Positions 27,854 through 37,121 of a stretch of 64,000 nt of DNA are shown here, one piece after another. Within the stretch, counting starts at the first letter, position 1; each line of letters begins with the position of its first letter. The notes under the pieces are model-generated. The model was given only the letters and a program-made list of their open reading frames with translations. It ran no database searches and was not told the DNA's origin. The stretch is from an uncultured Lachnospiraceae bacterium (GTDB lineage Bacteria; Bacillota; Clostridia; Lachnospirales; Lachnospiraceae): contig CACYKH010000013.1 of the NCBI GenBank assembly GCA_902774915.1, positions 22,616-86,615 of the forward strand. Reading direction: 5' to 3'. The translations under genes and the position numbers were made by a program.

Positions 27854-29725
27854 CTATATATTTAAATATAGTAATATCATATTCACATCTGCTGGCGAAA
27901 CTCCAGAAATTCTGGATGCCTGTCCAATCGATTCTGGTCTGACCTGTTCCAGTTTCTGCCTTGCTTCAATACGAAGATTTCTTACCTGACTATAATCTAT
28001 ATCCTTAGGAATTTTCTTCTCTTCCATTCTAAGGAAATGATCAACCTGTCTTTGCTGTCTTTCAATATATCCTTCATATTTAATAGATATATTAATTTGT
28101 TCTACTATTTCCTTTGTAAGTTGAAGCTCTGGTCTATCCTCATCCAGAGGAGCAACCGTTTCATAATCAAATTCCGGTCTTCTAATTATATCAGCAACAG
28201 AGACCGCAGTGTGAATAGGTGAGCTATTATGACTCTCCAGGAATTCTCTGGTCTTTTTGCCAGCTCCCAGCATAGCTCCCTTTAATCTTTCAATTTCAGA
28301 ATTAATAATGTCTCTCTTCTGACAGAACTTTGCATAACGCTCATCATCAATAAGTCCAACCTCGTGACCAATATCAGTAAGTCTGAGGTCTGCATTATCC
28401 TGACGAAGAAGAAGTCTGTACTCAGCACGACTTGTCATCATTCTATAAGGTTCTTTTGTTTCCTTTGTTACAAGGTCATCAATAAGAACTCCTATATAAC
28501 CGTCGGATCTTGAAAGGATAACCGGCTCTTTTCCCTGCAAAAGACGGGCCGCATTTATTCCTGCTATAAGTCCCTGCGCTCCTGCCTCTTCATAACCACT
28601 GCTTCCGTTTAACTGACCCGCAGAAAAAAGTCCTTCAACTTTTTTAAATTCAAGTGATGGCTTAAGATCAGTAGCGGAAATGCAATCATACTCGATTGCA
28701 TATGCCGGTCTTACAATCTTTGCATTCTCCAGCCCCTTAACAGAATGCACCATTTTGTACTGTACATCTTCAGGAAGTGAAGATGACATTCCATCCAGAT
28801 ACATCTCTGTAGTACTCTCGCCCTCAGGTTCAACAAAAAGTTGATGCCTTTCTTTATCCGGGAACTTCATAATCTTATCCTCTATCGAAGGACAATATCT
28901 TGGACCTGTTCCCTTGATAACGCCTGAGAAAAGTGGAGACCTGTCAATGTTTTCCTTTATTATCTCATGCGTTTCTTCACTGGTATATGTAAGCCAGCAG
29001 GAAATCTGATCTCTGGCTATATCTTCCTCAGTATTTGTAAAAGAGAATGGCTGAATGTGCTCATCTCCCTTTTGCTCACTCATCTTTGAAAAATCAATGG
29101 AATTTCTATCGATACGAGGAGGGGTTCCTGTTTTGAATCTTCTAAGTCCTATTCCGGCATCTGTCATAGAAGCTGACAGATGGTCTGCGGACATAAGTCC
29201 ATTTGGTCCGGTATAAGTAATGGTATCCCCGAAAATACACATGGCCTTAAGATAAACTCCTGTACAGAGGACAACGGCCTTTGCATGGTAAACTGCACCG
29301 GAAAGTGTTTTTGCACCAGTAACCTTTCCATCCTCAATGATCAGTTCAGTAACCTCAGCCTGCTTTAAAGTAAGCTTTGGCTCCTCCTGAAGAGTCTTTC
29401 TCATCTGCTTTGTATATTCATATTTATCAGCCTGGGCTCTGAGAGAATGAACCGCTGGTCCCTTGGAAACATTCAGCATCTTTGACTGGATGTAGGTCTT
29501 ATCAATATTCTTACCCATCTCTCCACCAAGTGCATCAATCTCTCTTACAAGATGGCCCTTAGAGCTTCCGCCAATATTTGGATTACATGGCATAAGAGCT
29601 ACACTGTCTATACTGACCGTAAACATGATAGTTTCAAATCCCATTCTTGCAGCAGCAAGAGCAGCTTCGCAACCAGCATGTCCAGCACCAACTATTATAA
29701 TGTCATAAGTTTCCTCAACGTGCAT
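27854..29725 (-). CDS. mnmG: tRNA uridine-34 carboxymethylaminomethyl modification enzyme, FAD subunit
   Basis: 623 residues, normal length. The FAD-binding motif [22 protein letters not shown] opens the protein. [21 protein letters not shown], the conserved Cys region and [21 protein letters not shown] near residue 370 follow. It works with MnmE to modify the wobble uridine of several tRNAs. It lies 26 bases after mnmE, with GAGGATG before the ATG. Confidence 0.97.
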   Translation of the reverse strand: MHVEETYDIIIVGAGHAGCEAALAAARMGFETIMFTVSIDSVALMPCNPNIGGSSKGHLVREIDALGGEMGKNIDKTYIQSKMLNVSKGPAVHSLRAQADKYEYTKQMRKTLQEEPKLTLKQAEVTELIIEDGKVTGAKTLSGAVYHAKAVVLCTGVYLKAMCIFGDTITYTGPNGLMSADHLSASMTDAGIGLRRFKTGTPPRIDRNSIDFSKMSEQKGDEHIQPFSFTNTEEDIARDQISCWLTYTSEETHEIIKENIDRSPLFSGVIKGTGPRYCPSIEDKIMKFPDKERHQLFVEPEGESTTEMYLDGMSSSLPEDVQYKMVHSVKGLENAKIVRPAYAIEYDCISATDLKPSLEFKKVEGLFSAGQLNGSSGYEEAGAQGLIAGINAARLLQGKEPVILSRSDGYIGVLIDDLVTKETKEPYRMMTSRAEYRLLLRQDNADLRLTDIGHEVGLIDDERYAKFCQKRDIINSEIERLKGAMLGAGKKTREFLESHNSSPIHTAVSVADIIRRPEFDYETVAPLDEDRPELQLTKEIVEQINISIKYEGYIERQQRQVDHFLRMEEKKIPKDIDYSQVRNLRIEARQKLEQVRPESIGQASRISGVSPADVNMILLYLNI

Positions 29726-29750
29726 CTTTCATCCTCTTTGCATGATGTGA

Positions 29751-31145
29751 TTATTTACCCATGCAGAATTCTTCGAATATTTTATTGGCAAGGTCATCTT
29801 CCAAAGCCTCACCGATTATTTCACCCAATGCTTCGTAAGCATCCATCAAGTCTATAGTAAGGAAGTCCTCTCCAACTCCTGCGTCTATTCCTTCCATAAC
29901 CTTGTCCAGACTGTCCTTTGCTCTGATGAGACAGGATTTATGTCTTGAACGGGTGATAAAAATCTGATCGTTATAATCCAGCTCCTGATTCAGGAACATC
30001 TCTTTTACTAAATCCTTCAGCTCTTCAACGCCCTGTCCGGTTTTTGCTGAAGTATACAAGATGTGATCTATCCCTTTACCAGATAGTTCCTTTTCTAATT
30101 CTTTATTTTCTGAAACTTCCGTTCCTTCTATATTAATATCTATTTTATTGATAAGAGCAATTACTTTTCTTCCCTCAAGGGAATTAAGAATATCCCTATC
30201 CTCATCCCTCATTTCCTGAGAACCATCTAAAAGAAGAAGAACCAGATCAGCATCTTCAATAGTTTCCTTTGCTTTATCAACACCTATCTTTTCAACAACA
30301 TCGCTGGTATCTCGAATACCTGCTGTATCAATAAGCTTAAGAAGTATTCCACCTATATCCGCATACTCCTCAAGGGTATCTCTTGTTGTTCCTTCAACCT
30401 CTGTAACAATAGCTCTGTTCTCACCAAGAAGATAATTCAGCATAGAGGATTTACCCACGTTTGGTCTACCAACTATGGCTGTTTTAATTCCTTCTCTTAT
30501 AACCCTTCCTTCCTCAGATGTAGAAAGAAGCTTGTTTATTCTCATTAGAACTTCATCAATATCAGCACGAAGTTTTTCACCAAATCCATCCAGACTATAA
30601 TTCTCTGGATCATCTAATGCAGATTCAATATATGCAGTATTATATAAAATCTTTTCCCGAAGACTAACCACTTCTTCTCTAAGCTTACCAGAAAGCTGTT
30701 TCATAGATGTTCCAAGAGACCTTTCAGTTTCTGCATTGATAACATCCATAACCGCTTCGGCTTCAGTCATATCAATCCTTCCACCAAGAAATGCTCTCTT
30801 CGTGAACTCTCCCGGCTCAGCCAGTCTGACACCCTTATTTATCAAAAGCTCCAGCACTCTTCTTACAACATAAGAACCACCATGCAGATCAATCTCCACT
30901 GTATCCTCTGTTGTATAAGTATGCTTTCCTTTCATTACAAGGACAATGGCCTCGTCCACCACAGTGTCCCCATCCATAATACGGCCAAATGCAGCCGTAA
31001 AGGTTTCCATTTCAGAAATAGATTTTTTGCCCACAAATATACCATCGCAAATACTGATAGCTTCTGGTCCACTAACACGTATTATACCGATGGCTGATTT
31101 TCCTAATCCTGTTGCAACAGCACATATTGTATCACTTTTATACAT
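29751..31145 (-). CDS. mnmE: tRNA modification GTPase
   Basis: 464 residues. The N-terminal tetrahydrofolate-binding domain is followed by a helical domain. The embedded G domain has G1 GRPNVGKSSMLN near residue 227, G2 GTTRD, G3 DTAGIR and G4 NKID. The C-terminal FCMGK motif carries the catalytic Cys typical of MnmE. It forms the tRNA wobble-uridine modification complex with MnmG. GAGGAG is upstream of the ATG. Confidence 0.97.
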   Translation of the reverse strand: MYKSDTICAVATGLGKSAIGIIRVSGPEAISICDGIFVGKKSISEMETFTAAFGRIMDGDTVVDEAIVLVMKGKHTYTTEDTVEIDLHGGSYVVRRVLELLINKGVRLAEPGEFTKRAFLGGRIDMTEAEAVMDVINAETERSLGTSMKQLSGKLREEVVSLREKILYNTAYIESALDDPENYSLDGFGEKLRADIDEVLMRINKLLSTSEEGRVIREGIKTAIVGRPNVGKSSMLNYLLGENRAIVTEVEGTTRDTLEEYADIGGILLKLIDTAGIRDTSDVVEKIGVDKAKETIEDADLVLLLLDGSQEMRDEDRDILNSLEGRKVIALINKIDINIEGTEVSENKELEKELSGKGIDHILYTSAKTGQGVEELKDLVKEMFLNQELDYNDQIFITRSRHKSCLIRAKDSLDKVMEGIDAGVGEDFLTIDLMDAYEALGEIIGEALEDDLANKIFEEFCMGK

Positions 31146-31195
31146 GGGACTCCTCTACATCGAGTAAGAGATTCCTCCGGCTCGTCCTTATACAA

Positions 31196-31226
31196 AACAA
31201 AATCTCCGACGTAAAAACGTCGGAGA
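31196..31226 (-). terminator. Intrinsic terminator of the zinc-ribbon membrane protein gene
   Basis: A 10-bp perfect stem (31203-31212 with 31217-31226) and a TTTT loop are followed on the - strand by TTTTGTTTTG. Confidence 0.85.
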
Positions 31227-31263
31227 CATTGTATCATATATTGATATTAGTTTCTATAAGTGA

Positions 31264-32112
31264 TTATACATAGTATGGCTGTTTCTGAGCAAGCTTAATG
31301 ATTCCAGGAACTGCTGCAACTATTGTTCCAACAAGACATAACCAGAAAGCAACGCCAAAATATATCTTTAAATACTCGCCACCCTTGATAGTTGCAAGGT
31401 TAACAATTACGTACAATAAACACATAAGGAAAACATATGCAGGAATATAGAACTGTGAGAATGGTAATCTCTTATATCCTTGAACGATTCCTGATAATGG
31501 TGGGATAGCGTCTATCCAGATAAGAACCTGTGCTGCTACTACAATAATAAATGAAAGAGCAACAAGTACCCAGAACCAACCACTTCCCCAAAGTCCAGCA
31601 GATTCTGAAATACCAAAAAATGGAACTTTTGCTGTAATCCAGAATGGAAGGAAGATGCTAATGAAAATAAGGAAGAATCCTCCGATCTCCATCCATCTGA
31701 TTGGATCTGATTTTAATGTATTCATAAACGCATTGAATCCACCGCCAACTGGTGCACCCATAGGTGGTCTTTGACCCATCTGAGGTTGCTGACCAAACTG
31801 CTGTGGTCCTGGCTGACCCATCTGTGGCTGCTGACCAAACTGCTGTGGTCCTGGCTGACCCATCTGTGGCTGCTGACCAAACTGTTGTGGTCCTGGCTGG
31901 CCCATCTGTGGTTGCTGCATCTGTGGCTGAGTTGGCTGCTGTGGTTGAGCCATTTGTTGTGGCTGAACCGGCTGCTGTGGAGCTGCTGCCTGAGCTGGCT
32001 GAACTGGCTGCTGTGGAGCAGTTGGCTGAGCTGGCTGTGGAGCTGGGCTACCACATGAAACACAGAACATAGCACCCGCAGGGATTTCTGCGCCGCAATT
32101 TGTACACTTCAT
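31264..32112 (-). CDS. Zinc-ribbon, Gln/Pro-rich, multi-pass membrane protein
   Basis: 282 residues from the ATG at 32112, which has GGAGG upstream. Residues 1-20 form a zinc ribbon (CTNCGAEIPAGAMFCVSCG). A 95-residue low-complexity region rich in Gln, Pro and Gly follows, including three copies of the 14-residue unit GQPGPQQFGQQPQM. Four hydrophobic segments follow near residues 145-165, 178-200, 215-240 and 250-275. The overall type (zinc-ribbon plus linker plus membrane bundle) is frequent in Firmicutes, but the function is unknown. A TTGCAT-17-TATAAT promoter precedes it. Confidence 0.83.
   Translation of the reverse strand: MKCTNCGAEIPAGAMFCVSCGSPAPQPAQPTAPQQPVQPAQAAAPQQPVQPQQMAQPQQPTQPQMQQPQMGQPGPQQFGQQPQMGQPGPQQFGQQPQMGQPGPQQFGQQPQMGQRPPMGAPVGGGFNAFMNTLKSDPIRWMEIGGFFLIFISIFLPFWITAKVPFFGISESAGLWGSGWFWVLVALSFIIVVAAQVLIWIDAIPPLSGIVQGYKRLPFSQFYIPAYVFLMCLLYVIVNLATIKGGEYLKIYFGVAFWLCLVGTIVAAVPGIIKLAQKQPYYV
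31775..31914 (-). repeat. 42-bp tandem repeats coding for the Gln/Pro/Gly unit
   Basis: Three nearly identical 42-bp units are marked by GACCAAACTG at 31791, 31833 and 31875. They keep the frame and encode GQPGPQQFGQQPQM. Copy number could vary by replication slippage. Confidence 0.85.
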
Positions 32113-32142
32113 ATAAATACCTCCTAAAAACATTATGGGGTT

Positions 32143-32171
32143 ATTATAACTTATCTACTTTATTCATGCAA
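32143..32171 (-). promoter_or_regulatory. Promoter of the zinc-ribbon membrane protein gene
   Basis: On the - strand, TTGCAT (32166-32171), a 17-base spacer, then TATAAT (32143-32148). Confidence 0.65.
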
Positions 32172-32263
32172 TCGCTGAAAACGTCTGCTTTGCACGAACT
32201 CATTAAACGCAAAAAGAAAAGGCCAAAAACCTTGCCTACACAAAGTCCTCAGCCCTCCTGGAG

Positions 32264-32331
32264 TGGGCCGCCGGGGGCTCGAACCCCGCACACCCTGATT
32301 AAGAGTCAGCTACCAAATGAGCTAGCGGCCC
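32264..32331 (-). tRNA. tRNA-Lys(CTT)-like gene lacking the 3' half of the D-stem (possible pseudogene)
   Basis: 68 bases, about 5 shorter than a normal tRNA. The acceptor stem GGGCCGC/GCGGCCC is perfect with discriminator A. The anticodon loop CTCTTAA gives anticodon CUU. The T arm CGGGG-TTCGAGC-CCCCG is perfect. The D-stem 5' strand GCTC and loop ATTTGGTA are present, but the expected GAGC partner is missing. The anticodon stem follows directly, as if 5 bases were deleted between short AG repeats. The outer anticodon-stem pair is a G-G mismatch. No CCA is encoded. A strong promoter lies upstream (32375-32403). It could be a decayed gene, a reduced but working tRNA, or a sequence error. Confidence 0.6.
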
Positions 32332-32349
32332 GTACTTATTAAATACGGA

Positions 32350-32367
32350 AGTACTTATCGAAAAGTA
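32350..32367 (-). other. Hairpin between promoter and tRNA-Lys-like gene
   Basis: GTACTT and AAGTAC form a 6-bp stem around a 6-base loop. It starts at the predicted transcription start and so would cap the 5' leader of the tRNA precursor. It might affect processing by RNase P; this is inferred. Confidence 0.4.
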
Positions 32368-32374
32368 CCACGTT

Positions 32375-32403
32375 AGTATATTACAATAAAATCCTAATTG
32401 CAA
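32375..32403 (-). promoter_or_regulatory. Promoter of the tRNA-Lys-like gene
   Basis: On the - strand, TTGCAA (32398-32403), a 17-base spacer, then TATACT (32375-32380), close to the sigma-A consensus. It points only to the tRNA-like gene 44 bases downstream. Confidence 0.7.
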
Positions 32404-32496
32404 CCCATTTTTTTCACACATTGTTCATTTTCGGAAAAATGCAACAAAATTACACCTTTTTTTATTAAATATTAACCCTTTTTAATAATAATTTTG

Positions 32497-33690
32497 CTAT
32501 CCAGAGACTATTTCTTCCAATATTTCTCTATTTACTGGGTATGGAACCTTCTTAATTCTTGCAGGTTCCGCCAAAATATCTTTTATAGAATTTTCCACTA
32601 TTAGGCTATAATCCAAATCACTTATTCCATTTATATCGCATGTTCTTCCAAGAAAATCTCTCAGATCATCAATATCCTTAAAGTCCATAGCCTTAAGAAG
32701 CTTCTTCTGTGAATCCTCATCCGCATGAGAAATAAATCCCGGCTGGAAAATTCCAGTTGCAGGACCATGTGCAATTCCGGCCTGATAAGTCAGTCTATAA
32801 CTAAGAGCATGAGGAAGTGAAGTTCCGGTTATACTAATAACCTGTCCTGCAATATTGGAAGATGTAAGCATGTCATCTAATATTTTTAGCTCTGTTACCT
32901 TCTCAGCTTCTGCCTTTTCCGGATCCTGACTTCTTCTAATAAAATCAGAAACATTTCCCGGATGCTCATTCTTGGTATAGCCAACCTTTCTCTTTCCAAG
33001 GATTACATCTTTCCCTCTGCTCCAGATCTTGAGCCCCTCAAGAACAAGCATCTTTGTTTCTCTAGTTGCATTAGTATTAATATAGCTCTCAACCAAGTGA
33101 GACATTGTATCTATGGCTGTATTACGAAGAACCTCGTATGGTGCATACATAAGATATCTGGGATCAAGAAATGCTACTTCCGGATAAACCTTATGAGGAA
33201 GACTCTTCTTTGTTTTCAGATCATGTCTTGTTAGAACAGCAACACCTGTAACCTCTGATCCAGTTCCACAGGTTGTTGGAACAGCAACTACAGGATAAGC
33301 AAGGGTACATCCCTTTTCATCCAGATATTCAGCAGTAGGAGTTTCATACAAAAAGTCTGCACCCTTATCACTATTAAATAGAAGAATTGAAATTGCCTTA
33401 GCCGCATCCATAGGTGAGCCGCCACCAAGACCAATGCAAAAATCTGCACCCTTGCTGACTCCCAGATCTCTGGCTTCAAGGATTGTTTCAACAGAAGGAT
33501 TCTCTTCTATTCTATCGAAGATTACATATTCCGTTCCTGTATCCTGAAGAACTTTCTGAACCTCCATAAGTGAGCCATTTCTCTTTGCCGAATACTTTCC
33601 TGTTACGATTAGTGCTCGGCGTCCCAGTCTAGCGATCTCGTTCGCATTATGTAATATGGCATATTGCTCATTAATAATCTTTGTATACAT
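32497..33690 (-). CDS. Iron-containing alcohol dehydrogenase
   Basis: 397 residues from the ATG at 33690 (GGAAGG upstream; an ATG five codons earlier is possible). Family III motifs are present: NAD-binding GGGSPMDAAKAISIL near residue 93, TTCGTGSEVTGVAVLT and metal-ligand regions DTMSHLVESYINT and HALSYRLTYQAGIAHGPATG with His residues. It would reduce an aldehyde or oxidise an alcohol with NAD(P). The substrate is not clear; 1,3-propanediol and butanol dehydrogenases are in this family. It is a single gene between oppositely oriented units. Confidence 0.9.
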   Translation of the reverse strand: MYTKIINEQYAILHNANEIARLGRRALIVTGKYSAKRNGSLMEVQKVLQDTGTEYVIFDRIEENPSVETILEARDLGVSKGADFCIGLGGGSPMDAAKAISILLFNSDKGADFLYETPTAEYLDEKGCTLAYPVVAVPTTCGTGSEVTGVAVLTRHDLKTKKSLPHKVYPEVAFLDPRYLMYAPYEVLRNTAIDTMSHLVESYINTNATRETKMLVLEGLKIWSRGKDVILGKRKVGYTKNEHPGNVSDFIRRSQDPEKAEAEKVTELKILDDMLTSSNIAGQVISITGTSLPHALSYRLTYQAGIAHGPATGIFQPGFISHADEDSQKKLLKAMDFKDIDDLRDFLGRTCDINGISDLDYSLIVENSIKDILAEPARIKKVPYPVNREILEEIVSG

Positions 33691-33827
33691 ACCTTCCACC
33701 CTCATAATACATATATGTTTTATACAAATAGAATTATAGCTTTTATATTCTTGACACAACTATTATAATTGATGTTGTGGTTAAAATACAATAATCTAAA
33801 TGCCACCTATATATTAAGGAGAATAAA

Positions 33828-35078
33828 ATGAATCCGATATTAGTTATACTTATCGCTATAATACCGGCAGTTGCTCTTCTGATATTTATATATTTTCAGG
33901 ACAGCCACGAGAAAGAACCTCTCAGTCTGCTTCTTTCTATTTTCGGACTTGGAATACTTTCTGCTATTCCAGCCATCATTTTGGAATGGGCTGGAGAAAA
34001 AATGCTTGAGCTGACATTTGGCGGACTAAACCAAATTGTTTATCTGGCTATCTATGCATTTTTCGGAGTCGGACTTATAGAGGAAGGAGTTAAATTCCTC
34101 GCCGCATATATACTAACCTGGAGAAATAAACACTTTAATTATAAGTTTGACGGAATAGTTTATTGTCTCTTTGCATCCATGGGATTTGCAGCAATTGAAA
34201 ATGTAATGTATCTCATTATTGAGAACTTCACGTCTTCAAATTCCAATGCAGCTTTAACTATGGGAATTCAAAGAGGACTCCTGGCTATCCCAGCACATGC
34301 AATGTGCGCTATCTTCATGGGATACTTTTATGGCAACGCTAAATACTTTAAATCCTTTGGTGACAGAGCAAGATGTAGAAGCAATATGTGGATAGGATTT
34401 TTAATCGCAGTTTCTCTCCACTCCTTCTATGATTTCTGCTTGTTTACACAAAATGGATTCTTCTTTGGTCTGTTCGTGATATTCGTAATAGTTGCAGATG
34501 TATTCACAGTAATTCGAATAATCAAAGCAAAAAAAGAAGATCAGAAAATGTACGAGACACCTCTCTACAGACAATATTGGACAGGCCCTGCAGCAAATCC
34601 CTATCAGGCATACGGTGGATATCAGGCACCTGAATACGGTAGATACAGCTATAATCCTCAAGGAGGACAAGGTGTTCAGCCTCAGCAGGTTGCTCAGCAA
34701 CAGGCTTACGTTCCACAGCAGGTTTCTCAAATGTCATACACTCCACAGCAAGTTGGACAACAGCAGGCATACATGCCTCAGCAGACAAATACACAACAGC
34801 CATATGCTCCACAACAGACAAATCAGGATACATCAAGGTTTATGCCACAGCAACAAAATGGTTCTCAAACAGAACAAACAGTTCAGGCACTTGATTACAT
34901 CCCTGAAGCATATAAAGGTTCAACATCTGTTGTTACTAATACAGGAGTTGCACCAAAGATTACAAGAAAGCAGCTTCTTCACTGCCCGGTTTGTGGAACA
35001 ATAAACAGTTTATATGCATTCTACTGTACATCTTGTGGCGCTTCTATACATCAAATGAAAAACAAAATGAATCAGTAA
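33828..35078 (+). CDS. PrsW-family membrane protease homologue with Gln-rich linker and zinc ribbon
   Basis: 416 residues. The N-terminal 230 or so form a membrane bundle with PrsW-type motifs: FQDSHEKEPLSLL (residues 24-36), GVGLIEEGVKFLAAY with adjacent Glu, GFAAIENVMYLI, IPAHAMCAIFMGYFYG and SLHSFYDF. These match the proposed metalloprotease residues of PrsW/CAAX-protease relatives. A Gln-rich linker (about 255-350) and a C-terminal zinc ribbon (CPVCGTINSLYAFYCTSCG) follow. In B. subtilis PrsW cleaves an anti-sigma factor; no sigma/anti-sigma pair is nearby. AAGGAG is upstream of the ATG. Confidence 0.88.
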   Translation: MNPILVILIAIIPAVALLIFIYFQDSHEKEPLSLLLSIFGLGILSAIPAIILEWAGEKMLELTFGGLNQIVYLAIYAFFGVGLIEEGVKFLAAYILTWRNKHFNYKFDGIVYCLFASMGFAAIENVMYLIIENFTSSNSNAALTMGIQRGLLAIPAHAMCAIFMGYFYGNAKYFKSFGDRARCRSNMWIGFLIAVSLHSFYDFCLFTQNGFFFGLFVIFVIVADVFTVIRIIKAKKEDQKMYETPLYRQYWTGPAANPYQAYGGYQAPEYGRYSYNPQGGQGVQPQQVAQQQAYVPQQVSQMSYTPQQVGQQQAYMPQQTNTQQPYAPQQTNQDTSRFMPQQQNGSQTEQTVQALDYIPEAYKGSTSVVTNTGVAPKITRKQLLHCPVCGTINSLYAFYCTSCGASIHQMKNKMNQ

Positions 35079-35099
35079 AATATTTTTTGACATAAAAAG

Positions 35100-35136
35100 A
35101 AAAGTGCGACGCGTAATGCATCGCACTTTTTTATTT
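35100..35136. terminator. Bidirectional terminator between the PrsW gene and tRNA-Arg
   Basis: AAAGTGCGA pairs with TCGCACTTT around an imperfect GC-containing loop region. T-runs follow on both strands, serving the + strand PrsW gene and the - strand serS/tRNA-Arg unit. Confidence 0.8.
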
Positions 35137-35137
35137 G

Positions 35138-35211
35138 CGTCCCCGAGGGGATTCGAACCTCCGACCTACCGCTTAGGAGGCGGTCGCTCTATCCAGCTGA
35201 GCTACGAGGAC
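35138..35211 (-). tRNA. tRNA-Arg(CCT)
   Basis: 74 bases with all four arms intact: acceptor GTCCTCG/CGGGGAC (one G-T pair), anticodon loop CTCCTAA giving anticodon CCU, and T loop TTCGAAT. No CCA is encoded. It lies 19 bases after serS with no promoter between, so it is probably cotranscribed with serS. Confidence 0.96.
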
Positions 35212-35230
35212 ATTTGCCGGATGGAAAGAA

Positions 35231-36517
35231 TTATTTTACTTCAATCTTTTCCTTGCCACCCATATATGGTCTAAGTGCTTCAGGGATATTAACAGATCCA
35301 TCAGCATTTAGATTGTTCTCCAGAAATGCAATGAGCATTCTTGGTGGAGCAACTACAGTATTGTTAAGTGTATGAGCAAGATACTTATTACCATCCTCAT
35401 CCTTTACTCTTATCTTAAGACGTCTTGCCTGAGCATCTCCAAGGTTTGAACAACTACCAACCTCGAAGTACTTCTTCTGTCTTGGTGACCATGCTTCAAC
35501 ATCGACAGACTTAACCTTAAGATCAGCCAGATCTCCAGAACAGCACTCAAGTGTTCTTACAGGAATATCAAGAGTTCTAAAGAGCTCAACTGTGTAGCTC
35601 CACATCTTGTTGTACCAATCCATAGATTCTTCTGGCTTACATATAACTATCATTTCCTGCTTCTCGAACTGGTGAATACGGTAGATACCTCTTTCCTCTA
35701 TTCCGTGTGCACCCTTTTCCTTACGGAAGCATGGTGAATAACTTGTAAGTGTGATTGGAAGGCTAACTTCATCAAGCATTTCATTCTTAAATCTTCCAAT
35801 CATTGAATGCTCGCTTGTTCCGATAAGATAAAGATCTTCGCCTTCAATCTTATACATCATGGATTCCATCTCATCGAAGCTCATTACACCTGTAACGACA
35901 TCGCTCCTTATCATATATGGTGGAATTACATATGTAAAGCCCTTATCGATCATAAAATCTCTTGCATAAGAAAGAACTGCACTATGAAGTCTGGCAACAT
36001 CACCTACTAAATAGTAGAAACCATTTCCTGCAACCTTTCTTGCTGCATCAAGATCAATACCGCCAAACTTTTCAATAATATCTGTATGATAAGGAATCTC
36101 AAAATCAGGAACAACTGGCTCACCAAATCTTTCAACCTCAACATTTTCTGAATCATCCTTACCAACAGGAACAGAGTCATCAATAATGTTAGGAATTCTC
36201 ATCATAATAGAAGTAACCTGCTCTTCAATAACAGGGGCCTTCTCTTCAAGCTCCTTAAGACGAGCTGCTGATTCAGCAACCTTTTTCTTAATCTCCTCTG
36301 CTTCATCCTTTTTACCCTGAGCCATAAGAGCACCGATCTGTTTAGAAATCTGATTCTTCTCAGCTCTGATTGCATCTGCCTCAGCCTGGATGTCTCTTCT
36401 CTCTTTATCAAGAGCTATAACTTCATCAACAAGAGGAAGCTTTTTATCCTGGAATTTTTTCTTGATATTCTCTTTTACAATATCAGGATTCTCTCTTAGG
36501 AATTTAATGTCTATCAT
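35231..36517 (-). CDS. serS: Seryl-tRNA synthetase
   Basis: 428 residues. The N-terminal antiparallel coiled coil (about residues 30-105, Glu/Lys/Ala-rich) recognises the long arm of tRNA-Ser. Class II motif 2 appears as TSYSPCFRKEKGAHGIEERGIYRIHQFEKQEM. Motif 3 is LNNTVVAPPRMLIAFLENN. It charges tRNA-Ser with serine. tRNA-Arg(CCT) follows on the same strand. Confidence 0.97.
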   Translation of the reverse strand: MIDIKFLRENPDIVKENIKKKFQDKKLPLVDEVIALDKERRDIQAEADAIRAEKNQISKQIGALMAQGKKDEAEEIKKKVAESAARLKELEEKAPVIEEQVTSIMMRIPNIIDDSVPVGKDDSENVEVERFGEPVVPDFEIPYHTDIIEKFGGIDLDAARKVAGNGFYYLVGDVARLHSAVLSYARDFMIDKGFTYVIPPYMIRSDVVTGVMSFDEMESMMYKIEGEDLYLIGTSEHSMIGRFKNEMLDEVSLPITLTSYSPCFRKEKGAHGIEERGIYRIHQFEKQEMIVICKPEESMDWYNKMWSYTVELFRTLDIPVRTLECCSGDLADLKVKSVDVEAWSPRQKKYFEVGSCSNLGDAQARRLKIRVKDEDGNKYLAHTLNNTVVAPPRMLIAFLENNLNADGSVNIPEALRPYMGGKEKIEVK

Positions 36518-36563
36518 AACTGTCTCCTTTTAAAACAATTGATAATTTTTAAATTTGTTTAGT

Positions 36564-37112
36564 TTACATAATATCTTCTTCGTCTGGCTCATTTGTCATA
36601 CGTTCAATCTCTTCATCAACGGTCTGAGCTTTTCTTATTGCCTCCTTCTCTTCCTTAGAAAGAGCTATGTAGGATTCACCCTGAATAACCTCTTTTGCAT
36701 AAGAGAAGCAACCCTGTTTTGAATGCATTGTAGAAAGAACAAATCCAGAGTTTTCGTCATTTAGAAGGGCAAGTGAGAAACTCAACTCTCCTGCCATACT
36801 ATCGAAAGCATCGTACTTAACAAGACCCATTTTGTTATAACAGGAATCCAGATGACCCTTGAAGGTTTTATGCTCTTTATTGAATCTCTTCATACGAGCT
36901 TTAACCTTATCCATCTCTTTAAATCTGGTTAACATAATACTTTCGAGATCTTTCGCAGTACTTCCGCTCGTAAGTGTATAATATTTTCTGGATACTATTT
37001 GAAGTTGTCTGATAGTAAGTGCAAGAATCACACCAAGTATGATTATAAGTAATAATAAAACTACTATCACTATCTCCAATCTAATACCAAAAACTGCTGT
37101 TGATAATAGCAT
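36564..37112 (-). CDS. DUF4446-type membrane-anchored protein
   Basis: 182 residues. One membrane helix near residues 10-32 is followed by a coiled-coil start (IRQLQIVSRKYYTLTSGSTAKDLESIM). The conserved core is KYDAFDSMAGELSFSLALLNDENSGFVLSTMHSKQGCFSYAKEV, and the tail is acidic. The same arrangement next to parB is common in Clostridia (DUF4446); the function is unknown. It lies 9 bases after parB and so is probably in the parA-parB operon. Confidence 0.85.
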   Translation of the reverse strand: MLLSTAVFGIRLEIVIVVLLLLIIILGVILALTIRQLQIVSRKYYTLTSGSTAKDLESIMLTRFKEMDKVKARMKRFNKEHKTFKGHLDSCYNKMGLVKYDAFDSMAGELSFSLALLNDENSGFVLSTMHSKQGCFSYAKEVIQGESYIALSKEEKEAIRKAQTVDEEIERMTNEPDEEDIM

Positions 37113-37121
37113 GTTTACTCC

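Noticed and set aside
31775-31914. Possible CRISPR array
   Set aside because: The 42-bp units are contiguous, in frame and without unique spacers; no cas genes in the window.
31722-32075. Gln/Leu/Val-rich frames overlapping the zinc-ribbon gene on both strands
   Set aside because: They are alternate-frame and antisense readings of the 42-bp repeats, without start signals.
33751-33769. TTGACA followed by TATAAT before the PrsW gene
   Set aside because: The spacer is only 7 bases, so they cannot form one promoter; each may belong to a weaker element.
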